Assembly (NCBI GenBank): GCA_019247245.1
Contig: JAFAPF010000464.1
Span: 1-8,178, forward strand
Source: Rubrobacter sp.
GTDB lineage: Bacteria; Actinomycetota; Rubrobacteria; Rubrobacterales; Rubrobacteraceae
Length of the DNA: 8,178 bases
Direction: 5' to 3'
The notes beneath the pieces are model-generated. The model was given only the letters and a program-made list of their open reading frames with translations. It ran no database searches and had not been told where the DNA came from. A program made the position numbers and the translations under genes. This document shows, in pieces, positions 1 to 6,152 of this stretch (position 1 is the stretch's first letter; each line of letters begins with the position of its first letter).

Positions 1-306
1 TATCGCATCTCTGAGGTACCGGTTGACTGGATTGAGGATTTAGACAGCCGGGTGGATGTATCTTCTACAGCCATAAAGGACATAAAGGGGCTCTTGCGGG
101 TGCGTATAGAGCGCCTACACCGGCTCTTCGGTGGGCAGCAGACGCGCGACGTAGCCCGCCGTGGCTACTCTCCGGATGAAGATGTAACCAAGGCAAGTGG
201 TGTCTTCGTCGAAACGCCGACGGATGAACGCAGGAATATCCGAGGAGGAGCAACCACTACGGTGAGGCTGAACCGCCCACCCTTGCTTCATTCCGACGAT
301 TCGTAG
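1..306 (+). CDS. Family 2 glycosyltransferase, C-terminal end (partial)
   Basis: The frame is open from the first base and ends at a TAG at 304-306, so only the last 101 residues are present. The first 35 or so residues carry EVPVDWIEDLDSRVD followed by TAIKDIKGLLRVR. This resembles the end of the catalytic domain in dolichyl-phosphate-mannose-synthase-like family 2 glycosyltransferases, where an EVPV-W-(D/E)D-SRV stretch is followed by a T-x-x-D-(I/L)-x-G segment. Such enzymes move a sugar from a nucleotide donor, often to a lipid carrier at the membrane. The donor and acceptor cannot be told from this fragment. The last 60 or so residues are polar, Arg-rich and unlike the family, so the tail may be a lineage-specific extension or the result of a frameshift. 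The nucleotidyltransferase starts 57 bases downstream on the same strand, which fits a shared sugar-polymer role. The family call rests on a short motif. Confidence 0.6.
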   Translation, partial: YRISEVPVDWIEDLDSRVDVSSTAIKDIKGLLRVRIERLHRLFGGQQTRDVARRGYSPDEDVTKASGVFVETPTDERRNIRGGATTTVRLNRPPLLHSDDS

Positions 307-363
307 AAGCAAGGTCCGTTAGCGGGGACTAGAACACCTTTTCGATGCAAAGGCAGGTTTTTC

Positions 364-1404
364 ATGAAAGCGATGGTTCTGGCGGCTGGCAAGGGCACGC
401 GGCTCTTCCCACTAACGGGTGTAATCCCCAAGCCCATGGCCCCAGTGGCCGGTAAGCCTATAATCCAGCACATCTTCGAGGCACTGTCAGAGGCAGGTGT
501 GGACGAGGTCCACGTCAACGTCCACTACCTGGCCCACATTATTCTAGGTTGCTACGGAGAGAGAAGTTGGGTGGATGGTATGACGGTCGTTACTACCCGC
601 GAGGACGAACTTATGGGTACTGCAGGAGGGGTCAAGCGTCTAGCTGACCGCTTCGACGAGACCTTCATCGTGATTATGGGCGATGCTCTAACCGACGCGG
701 ACGTGCGCGAGGTCTTCACCTTCCACAAGGAGCACGGCGCGCTCGCCACGCTGGTGCTAAAGCGTGTCGAAGACACCTCGGAGTACGGCGTAGCCAAGCT
801 GGACGCCGAGAAGAACATCCTTGGGTTCCAAGAGAAGCCTCAGCCCGAGGAGGCTATAAGCAACTTAGCCAACACCGGCATCTACGTCCTTGAGCCTGAG
901 GTGCTTGAGTACATTCCCAAGGACACTTTCTTCGACTTCGCCGAGGATGTCTTTCCGCGGCTCTTGAAGTCCGGAGAAAAGGTCGTGGGATACGAAGGAG
1001 ACTTCTACTGGTCAGATATCGGGACGCTTGTGTCCTACCGAGCGGCCCAACACGACGCACTCTCAGGCCGGGTGGCGGTCAAGGTGCCTGGCGAGAGGTG
1101 GGGCAAGGGTTTGTGGATCGCGGAGAAGGCCAGAATCCATCCATCAACCTACGGGCGCATAGAGGGCTACGCGGTTGTCGGTTCGAAGGCTGTGGTTGGT
1201 CGGGGGGCAAGCCTCTCTGGAGTCGTGGCGGTTGGGGACGGATGCCGAGTGAGCGACGGGGCTACGCTTAAACAAAGCGTCCTCTTACCCGGCTCGTCCG
1301 TGGGGAGCGAGGCATATCTGGAGGACTGTATCGTCGGCCCCGGCTATGAGGTTCGCCCGCGGGAGTGGATCCGTGGGGGTGCCCTCGTCCGCCGGGCGTG
1401 CTGA
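364..1404 (+). CDS. Sugar-1-phosphate nucleotidyltransferase (NDP-sugar synthase, GDP-mannose pyrophosphorylase-like)
   Basis: This 346-residue protein should join a sugar 1-phosphate to an NTP, releasing pyrophosphate and giving an NDP-sugar in the cytoplasm. The N-terminal Rossmann-like domain (residues 1 to about 235) opens with LAAGKGTRLFPLT and then PKPMAPVAGKP, the nucleotide- and phosphate-binding signature. It also has GTAGGV, the metal-site strand IMGDALTD, FQEKP, NTGIYVLEP and WSDIGT. From about residue 245 onward there are short I/V-G repeats (AVVGSKAVVGRGASL, VAVGDGCRV, CIVGPGY), typical of the C-terminal left-handed beta-helix of this family. The length is normal for the two-domain form. 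The ATG at 364 puts the LAAGKGTR motif close to the N terminus, as usual; the ribosome site is weak (an AGGCAGG at 351-357). It ends in TGA. Mannose-1-phosphate guanylyltransferase is the likeliest activity, but glucose-1-phosphate use cannot be excluded. Confidence 0.88.
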   Translation: MKAMVLAAGKGTRLFPLTGVIPKPMAPVAGKPIIQHIFEALSEAGVDEVHVNVHYLAHIILGCYGERSWVDGMTVVTTREDELMGTAGGVKRLADRFDETFIVIMGDALTDADVREVFTFHKEHGALATLVLKRVEDTSEYGVAKLDAEKNILGFQEKPQPEEAISNLANTGIYVLEPEVLEYIPKDTFFDFAEDVFPRLLKSGEKVVGYEGDFYWSDIGTLVSYRAAQHDALSGRVAVKVPGERWGKGLWIAEKARIHPSTYGRIEGYAVVGSKAVVGRGASLSGVVAVGDGCRVSDGATLKQSVLLPGSSVGSEAYLEDCIVGPGYEVRPREWIRGGALVRRAC

Positions 1405-1436
1405 AGAAACAACCCTTCGAGAATCACCACGGCACT

Positions 1437-1443
1437 AAAGGAG
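1437..1443 (+). promoter_or_regulatory. Ribosome binding site of the sigma factor gene
   Basis: AAAGGAG lies 10 bases before the GTG at 1454. It decides that start over internal Met codons and shows that the gene was built to be translated from here, which matters because the frame is cut 83 codons later. Confidence 0.7.
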
Positions 1444-1453
1444 ACCCGGTACT

Positions 1454-2299
1454 GTGTCGAAGCATACGAGTTATTATCTAAAGAGAGAGTCTGAAACGCC
1501 GAAGCTTCTGGCGAAATACTTTTCGTACATAAGGCAGGGCAAGCTGCTAACCCGCGAGGAGGAGGTGGGCCTCTTCAAGAGAACCAAGGTCGACGACCGG
1601 GGTGCCCGCCAGAAGCTAATAGAGAAGAACCTCAGGCTTGTGGTGGCGGTGGCTAAGAAGTACCGCGGAATGGGCCTTCCTTTCGAAGACCTAATCCAAG
1701 AGTGAAACATAGGGTTGATGAAGGCCGTGGAAAGGTTCGACCCAGATAGAGGGTATCGCTTCTCCACCTACGCCGTCTGGTGGATAAGGCAGGCTATTCA
1801 AAGGGCCGTAGCCGATAAGAGTCGCCCTATCCGCGTTCCGGTACATATAGGCGAGAAAATGCGGAAGATAGCCCGCACCCACAACGAGCTTTCGGGTAAG
1901 CTCAGGTACGAACCCTCCGACGAGGAGGTCGCTCGGAGGCTTGGGTGGAGTACGGACCAGGTACGTGAGGTCACGGGAGCGATCCCGGATGTCACGAGCC
2001 TCGACCAGCCGTTGTACCCAGACGACAACGTTGCAGAGCTTGAAAACCTTGTTCGGGACGAGCGAACCTGCGACGCATTTGATGCCACGAGCTCAGAGAT
2101 GGAGATAACGCAGCTCAAGGAGGCAATCAAGAGGTTGCCGGAGCGAGCACGCTACGTGCTGGTGAGGCGTTACGGTCTCGACGATACGACCCCGGCAACG
2201 CTCGCCGAACTCGGGGCCGAGCTCAGGGTCTCACGCGAGCGGATACGGCAGCTCCAGCGACAGGCGGAGAATGCTCTCAAAACTGGTAGTTATATTTAG
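1454..2299 (+). pseudogene. RpoD-like sigma-70 factor interrupted by an in-frame TGA
   Basis: Reading through the TGA at 1703-1705 gives one 281-residue sigma-70 factor with no other lesion. Region 1.2 lies near residues 16-47, and region 2.1-2.2 holds [24 protein letters not shown]. Regions 2.3-2.4 hold [16 protein letters not shown] at about 103-118, region 3 starts around [10 protein letters not shown], and the region 4.2 helix-turn-helix has [10 protein letters not shown] near residue 260. There is no region 1.1, so it looks like a group 2 or short primary-type factor that directs RNA polymerase to promoters. The stop replaces the glycine of the conserved LIQEGNIGLM, and a single G-to-T change in GGA would produce it. 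Translation as written yields an 83-residue piece ending in region 2.2. A restart at TTG 1715 or ATG 1718 would give regions 2.3-4 but has no good ribosome site. It may be a recent pseudogene, a sequencing error, or a gene with readthrough. It follows the nucleotidyltransferase by 49 bases. Confidence 0.85.
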
Positions 2300-2419
2300 A
2301 CTGTTTACCCGGGCCTTCGTGCAGGCGCTGCCGAATACGGGTCTGAAGGCTAGCCATACGTACGGAGAGTAGACATCGGTTTGGGAACTCACGAGAAAGT
2401 CAAGGGCAGGAGACGAGCA

Positions 2420-4006
2420 TCAACCCAAGGTTTTAGGAACGGCGGGATCGACGTGGACGTCCAAAACGTATGGACGTCCAACGCTTAGGGCGCGCTCGAA
2501 GGCATCGGATAGCTCCTCCGGGCGCTGGACGGTCTCACCCTCACAACCGAGACTCTTAGCCGCCCCTATAATATCCAGTCCTGGAAGATCCAAGCCCGGC
2601 ACCTCTTGACCGATGTCGTCGCGCTCGGCAATGAGCTTGAGTATCTTGTACTGCTGGTTGTTTATGACGGTGAACACCACAGCAGCCTGGTAACGAGCTG
2701 CACTCCACAGGGCCTGCAAAGCGTACATCATCGAGCCTTCTCCGACGACGCATACCACCGGCCGGTCAGGAGAGGCCATGCGGAGCCCGATGGCGGCGGA
2801 CGTCCCGAATCCCAAGCCCCCACTAGCAGCGCTATAGAAGCCCCCCGGCCATTTAATGCGGATATACTTGTGCAGCAACATTCTGCTCGACGGCGTCTCC
2901 TCAACCACGATCGCCCAATCAGGCAGATGCTGCGACAAAGCGTGCAGAACGTAATCGACCGGAAGTGGGTCTTTTGCCTCGGGAGCGGGGACTTCAGCAG
3001 GTGATGATGGCGCAGTACGGTCGGCCTTTTTTGGGAGACGCTCCGTCAGTCGTCGGACCGCAAGCGCGACGTCCCCCATCACACCTATGCCCGTAGCCGC
3101 ACGTGATGCCTCCTCCGGGTTGTCCGTGACGTGGATAACCTGCGAGCTTCGCTTCACCGGCGGGCCGGGATCGTATGGGAAGTACCTGAACACCGGGGCG
3201 CCGAGGACGAGCACGATGTCGTACTCTGAGAGCTGGTCCGCGATAGGAGCCTGGGCAAGCGGCAAGTGGCCCTGGAAAAGACGGTGATCCTGCGGGAACC
3301 CCGCTCGCGGGTGCATAGGATCCGTCCACACCGCCGCGTTAAGCCTCTCGGCGAGGGCCACCGTGTCGTACCATGCTTCGGCCCGGTCAATCCCAGCCCC
3401 GGCGACGATCGCCGGATGTCGGCTCGACTCCAGGAGTCGGGCCACTTTATCCAACCCCTCCGGATCAGGGGCCATACGGTAGTCAATCTCCCGCGCTTCG
3501 TGAGGCTCGGCGGGAACCTCCCAATCGTTCATCGGGACGGAGACGAAGACCGGACCTTGCGGGGTCTGCATTGACATATGATAGGCACGCTCGATGGCAG
3601 CCGGCACATCCTCGGCCCGGTCGGGCTGGTGGCTCCACTTCACGTACGGCAGGGCCATCTCGACAAGATGGCCCGAGAGAAAAGGCTCGTAAGCGAGCTG
3701 CCGCCGGTCCTGCTGACCGGCGGTAATGACCAACGGTGTACGGTTTTGGTGCGCCGTCATGATAGCCGCCCCCGCGTTACCCAACCCCGCAGCGGTGTGG
3801 AGGTTCACAAAGACCGACCGCCCCGTCCCTTGAGCATAACCGTCGGCCATGCCCACCACGACGCTCTCTTGCAGTCCCAGGACGTAGGTAAAATCTTCCG
3901 GGAAGTCCTTTAGGAAAGGTAGCTCCGTGGAGCCAGGGTTGCCGAATACTTTAGTCATCCCGAAGGTGCGCAGAAGCTCGTAAGTAACCTCGCGTACCGT
4001 GCTCAT
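2420..4006 (-). CDS. Thiamine diphosphate-dependent 2-oxo acid decarboxylase, benzoylformate decarboxylase-like
   Basis: This 528-residue protein aligns by eye along its whole length with benzoylformate decarboxylase (MdlC), which turns phenylglyoxylate into benzaldehyde and CO2. Motifs in order: FGNPGSTELPFLKDFPEDF at 21-39 (active-site Ser26), LQES at 45-48 (Glu47 that activates the cofactor), NLHTAAG at 68-74 (His70), GAPVFRYFPYDPG at 269-281, and the cofactor-metal motif VVGEGS...INN at 420-450. The numbering of Ser26, Glu47 and His70 equals that of the Pseudomonas putida enzyme. Two positions differ: the position of its His281 is Phe276, and the Asp of the GDG motif is Glu423. The substrate may therefore not be benzoylformate. 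I chose the ATG at 4006 because it aligns with the family start and has a GAGAAG about 9 bases upstream; a TTG seven codons earlier (4027) is also open. It ends in TGA. It shares its strand with the ring-cleavage dioxygenase upstream but has its own candidate promoter. Confidence 0.88.
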   Translation of the reverse strand: MSTVREVTYELLRTFGMTKVFGNPGSTELPFLKDFPEDFTYVLGLQESVVVGMADGYAQGTGRSVFVNLHTAAGLGNAGAAIMTAHQNRTPLVITAGQQDRRQLAYEPFLSGHLVEMALPYVKWSHQPDRAEDVPAAIERAYHMSMQTPQGPVFVSVPMNDWEVPAEPHEAREIDYRMAPDPEGLDKVARLLESSRHPAIVAGAGIDRAEAWYDTVALAERLNAAVWTDPMHPRAGFPQDHRLFQGHLPLAQAPIADQLSEYDIVLVLGAPVFRYFPYDPGPPVKRSSQVIHVTDNPEEASRAATGIGVMGDVALAVRRLTERLPKKADRTAPSSPAEVPAPEAKDPLPVDYVLHALSQHLPDWAIVVEETPSSRMLLHKYIRIKWPGGFYSAASGGLGFGTSAAIGLRMASPDRPVVCVVGEGSMMYALQALWSAARYQAAVVFTVINNQQYKILKLIAERDDIGQEVPGLDLPGLDIIGAAKSLGCEGETVQRPEELSDAFERALSVGRPYVLDVHVDPAVPKTLG

Positions 4007-4172
4007 GACAATCTGCTTCTCATGCAAAGATGAATCGAGGCGTTCCCCCCATCATCCGGCGTCTTCTGCCTAGCAGGCGAAGATGCGGGCGAGCGTCTCT
4101 AGAACAAGATCGTTCCCTCTTCACGTACCCCGAAGCTCCCACCTCTCTTTCCCTTCCTGGGTTAACCCTCTT

Positions 4173-4201
4173 ACTATAGAGCCTTGTAAAACCCCGAACA
4201 A
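4173..4201 (-). promoter_or_regulatory. Candidate promoter of the decarboxylase gene
   Basis: Read on the minus strand, TTGTTC (4201-4196) and TATAGT (4178-4173) are separated by exactly 17 bases. The -10 matches the sigma-70 consensus in 5 of 6 positions, the -35 in only 3 of 6. It lies about 170 bases before the decarboxylase start and would give that gene its own transcript with a long leader. Seen by eye only. Confidence 0.4.
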
Positions 4202-4225
4202 CCGGTCGTTCAGAAAAACCGAACG
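4196..4225. promoter_or_regulatory. Palindromic operator-like array over the -35 box
   Basis: GAACAACCGGTCGTTC at 4196-4211 is a 16-base palindrome with one mismatched pair. A second inverted pair, CGTTC (4207-4211) and GAACG (4221-4225) separated by 9 bases, shares its middle arm. Together they give three GAAC/GTTC half-sites, and the first covers the -35 box of the candidate promoter. A dimeric repressor or activator is the natural reading. On the minus strand the palindrome can also fold into a 6-bp hairpin followed shortly by GGGGTTTT, so a weak terminator for the dioxygenase gene is the alternative. Confidence 0.4.
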
Positions 4226-4291
4226 CTTCTCTTATCTATTAACGAGACGACCCGTGGTTAAGAAATACCCGCGGCCTCTTCGAGAGTTCGC

Positions 4292-5290
4292 TCAGGAAGA
4301 ATCAAACACAGGCACGTCCTTCGTTTCAGCATCCGGATCTACTACCGGCGTACCGTACGTGTGGAAGGTTTCCGGCAGTTGAAGGCCCCAGGCCTGGCCC
4401 TTTGCGCGTTCTTCCTGGGTCCAAGTGACAGGCTCGAAGTCGGGGGTGAGGATCAAGTACCCCCCAGAGAAGACCTCGATACGGTTGCCGCCGGGCTCGT
4501 ACACGTAGAGGAAGAAGCCCTGAGTTATGGCGTGCTTGGATGGGCCGGTCTCGATGTATATCCCGTTCTCCAGAAAGATATCGGCGGCGCGCAACACCTC
4601 TTCCCGGGTGTCGGCCCAGTAAGCTACGTGATGCAAGCGCCCGTTGCTGTTCGTGGCGTCTACGGTGTACGCGATGTCGTGGGCCAAAGGGGTGACGCTG
4701 ATCCAGGCGCCAGCTTCGGTGCCGTCGTCTAAGACAACGTTCTCCCGTAGTTTAAACCCCAGATACTCCTCCATAAACTCCCGATCCCTGCCTACCTTCT
4801 GTGACAGGACATTTATATGGTCAAGCCGACGCACCCCCACGCCCCACACGGGGTATCTCTGGGGTTGGTTCTTCAGCGCGGAACGCTCACCCTCGGCAGG
4901 ACGATACTTCTCGGCCTGGTAGTAAACCTCCATCAGATGGCCATCCGGGTCTTCAAACTGATAGGCGGGGCCGTGGCCCACGTCCCCGTCGATCCATCCC
5001 TTACCGGATCCGCTCTCCTCAAGCGCTTGAGCCCGGCGATCTAGGGCCTGCGAGCTGACCGTACGCCAGCCGATGTGGCCCAAGCCCGCGCTTTTGGCTT
5101 CGGTGAGCTTGAGAGTATTGTGATCGAAATCGCCGAACGCCCTTAGGTAGACCGACCGATCCTGGCGATCAGCTTCCTCCATGCCGAGCACTTCTTTGAA
5201 GAACCACAGGCTCTCGTCGCGTCTGGGAGTCAGGATCTCGGTATGGCCCAGATGAGCGATGTCCTGCATGGGCTCTCGGGCTTCTGCCAC
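4292..5290 (-). CDS. Extradiol ring-cleavage dioxygenase, catechol 2,3-dioxygenase type
   Basis: This 332-residue type I extradiol dioxygenase of the vicinal-oxygen-chelate fold should open a catechol-like ring next to the two hydroxyls (meta-cleavage) with Fe(II) or Mn(II) and O2. The N-terminal VOC domain (about 10-125) begins IAHLGHTEILTP and ends DPDGHLMEVYY. The catalytic domain (about 153-295) carries the expected ligands: His158 in LDHINVL, His221 in LHHVAYWAD and Glu272 in GNRIEVFSGG. It also has the second-shell residues of this family: His204 in AHDIAYT, His253 in GPSKHAITQGFF, and Tyr262. The His221-to-Glu272 spacing of 51 equals that of XylE. The GTG at 5290 was chosen because AAAGGAGG sits 9 bases before it; the frame extends 38 codons further upstream, but only as a basic, Ser/Arg-rich shadow of the upstream gene. 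It ends in TGA. It is cotranscribed with the CMD-family gene 16 bases upstream. The aromatic substrate is not known. Confidence 0.92.
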   Translation of the reverse strand: MAEAREPMQDIAHLGHTEILTPRRDESLWFFKEVLGMEEADRQDRSVYLRAFGDFDHNTLKLTEAKSAGLGHIGWRTVSSQALDRRAQALEESGSGKGWIDGDVGHGPAYQFEDPDGHLMEVYYQAEKYRPAEGERSALKNQPQRYPVWGVGVRRLDHINVLSQKVGRDREFMEEYLGFKLRENVVLDDGTEAGAWISVTPLAHDIAYTVDATNSNGRLHHVAYWADTREEVLRAADIFLENGIYIETGPSKHAITQGFFLYVYEPGGNRIEVFSGGYLILTPDFEPVTWTQEERAKGQAWGLQLPETFHTYGTPVVDPDAETKDVPVFDSS

Positions 5291-5299
5291 GAAACATAG

Positions 5300-5307
5300 C
5301 CTCCTTT
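5300..5307 (-). promoter_or_regulatory. Strong ribosome binding site of the dioxygenase gene
   Basis: On the minus strand AAAGGAGG begins at the last base of the upstream gene's TAA stop (5309-5307) and lies 9 bases before the GTG at 5290. It fixes the dioxygenase start and indicates translational coupling of the two genes. Confidence 0.8.
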
Positions 5308-5756
5308 TACGCTTGCTCTCCGGTTGCTCCGGCTTCTTGCTCGGCCTCCATCTCCGCGATCTGCTGGATGAACTGCGCGCCGATGTTCGCCGCGGACAGA
5401 CCACCGTAGAGGTAGGCCAGGTTCACGACCGCCTGCATCTCCTCCCAGCTAGCACCAGCGCGTCGCGCCGCTATGCCATGGATGCGTGCCGCGTCACGCA
5501 GGGAGAGAAGCAACATACCGAAGAGCATCAGCTGAACGGTCTTCACATCGAAGACATCGGGGTACATGCCCTGTTTGCGGATCTCTTCTTGCAAGGAGAG
5601 GAACTCCGGGTCCAGCCTAGAAAGGAGGTCGGTTCGAGCCTGGATGCGTGGCGGGACGAACCCTAACAGCTCTTCGTAGATGCGGCGGTATTCCTCCACC
5701 TCTGACTGGTCAATCTTAGGCTTAGGAAGGGCCCCACCGTTCTCTGCATCGCTCAT
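5307..5756 (-). CDS. Carboxymuconolactone decarboxylase (CMD/AhpD-fold) family protein
   Basis: This all-helical protein of 149 residues has the hallmark CMD segment near residues 70-115: VKTVQLMLFGMLLLSLRDAARIHGIAARRAGASWEEMQAVV, where the H-x-x-A-x-x-x-GA-S/T-x-EE pattern is typical. The family includes gamma-carboxymuconolactone decarboxylase of the beta-ketoadipate pathway and the AhpD peroxidase partner. There is no cysteine anywhere in the protein, so the AhpD-type CxxC redox role is excluded. A segment near residues 35-45 (FVPPRIQART) also looks conserved-style, and the C-terminal 15 residues are a polar Glu/Ala tail. The ATG at 5756 has GGAGGT ending 4 bases upstream. It is the first gene of a minus-strand unit with the extradiol dioxygenase 16 bases downstream, which suggests an accessory step in aromatic breakdown such as hydrolysis, decarboxylation or isomerisation of the ring-cleavage product. 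The exact reaction cannot be read from sequence. Confidence 0.8.
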   Translation of the reverse strand: MSDAENGGALPKPKIDQSEVEEYRRIYEELLGFVPPRIQARTDLLSRLDPEFLSLQEEIRKQGMYPDVFDVKTVQLMLFGMLLLSLRDAARIHGIAARRAGASWEEMQAVVNLAYLYGGLSAANIGAQFIQQIAEMEAEQEAGATGEQA

Positions 5757-5968
5757 GTCTACCTCCGTCAGGACTCGGGTTTGCGTGGTGTCACGGCATC
5801 AACTCCAGGTGCACGGATGCTTCTACGAGCAGCGCCCACTACAGGTTTTACACAGTCTACAGGATAATGCTTATCGCTCCGGCAGATTGCAGGTTTCGTA
5901 GCTCAGGACGATCTGCTTCGGTATCTCCGAGGTGGTAGCTACCAACGCCCCTGGGCTCAGGGTACCAG

Positions 5969-6121
5969 GTGACACAGCCTCAGCAATCAGACAACCAGCA
6001 TATAGAGTTGAAGCTCAATAAACTTGACAAACCTGAGCCAGCTAACTTCTACGAAGAGTGGTTTCCTTCAGGAGATAGGCATATAAGCGCCGCCACCTTC
6101 AGGATTTCCCTAGAGTGTTAG
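5969..6121 (+). CDS. Possible small protein of 50 residues, unrecognised
   Basis: A GTG-started frame of 50 codons ends at TAG 6119-6121. CAGGG lies 6 bases before the GTG and could act as a weak ribosome site. The product is polar with a protein-like stretch (LNKLDKPEPANFYEEWFPSG at residues 16-35) and no membrane segment or Cys pair. I recognise no family. The same frame stays open further upstream to a TAG at 5936-5938. It could equally be a chance ORF or the remnant of a decayed gene; the region also holds palindromes and short repeats. Confidence 0.22.
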   Translation: MTQPQQSDNQHIELKLNKLDKPEPANFYEEWFPSGDRHISAATFRISLEC

Positions 6122-6126
6122 CGAAA

Positions 6127-6152
6127 GTAAGAGTCGACAAGCGGGCTCTTAC
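6127..6152 (-). terminator. Hairpin terminator candidate after the RsbW-like gene
   Basis: GTAAGAG (6127-6133) and CTCTTAC (6146-6152) form a perfect 7-bp stem, extended by one G-T and one C-G pair around an 8-base loop. On the minus strand it lies 22 bases past the ATPase stop and is followed by TTTCGCT. The T-run is short, so termination may be partial. Confidence 0.5.

Noticed and set aside
1454..2299. Alternative genetic code with TGA read as glycine
   Set aside because: TGA ends the nucleotidyltransferase, decarboxylase and dioxygenase at expected lengths, and their glycines use GGN.
2306..2350. Inverted repeats (ACCCG/CGGGT and GCCTTC/GAAGGC) between the convergent sigma and decarboxylase genes, as a two-way terminator
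   Set aside because: The arms are short, the loops are large and no T-run follows on either strand, so this is not convincing.
3087..3913. Long plus-strand ORFs opposite the decarboxylase gene
   Set aside because: They are Arg/Pro/His-rich shadows of a clearly coding minus-strand gene and show no motif.
4292..5404. A longer dioxygenase starting at 5404 with 38 extra residues
   Set aside because: The extra part overlaps the upstream CMD gene, is Ser/Arg-rich like an antiphase shadow, and a strong AAAGGAGG fits the GTG at 5290.
6024..6052. TTGACA at 6024 as a plus-strand promoter
   Set aside because: The hexamer is perfect, but the best -10 at 17 bases is TTCTAC, and the next annotated gene in that direction starts over 700 bases away.
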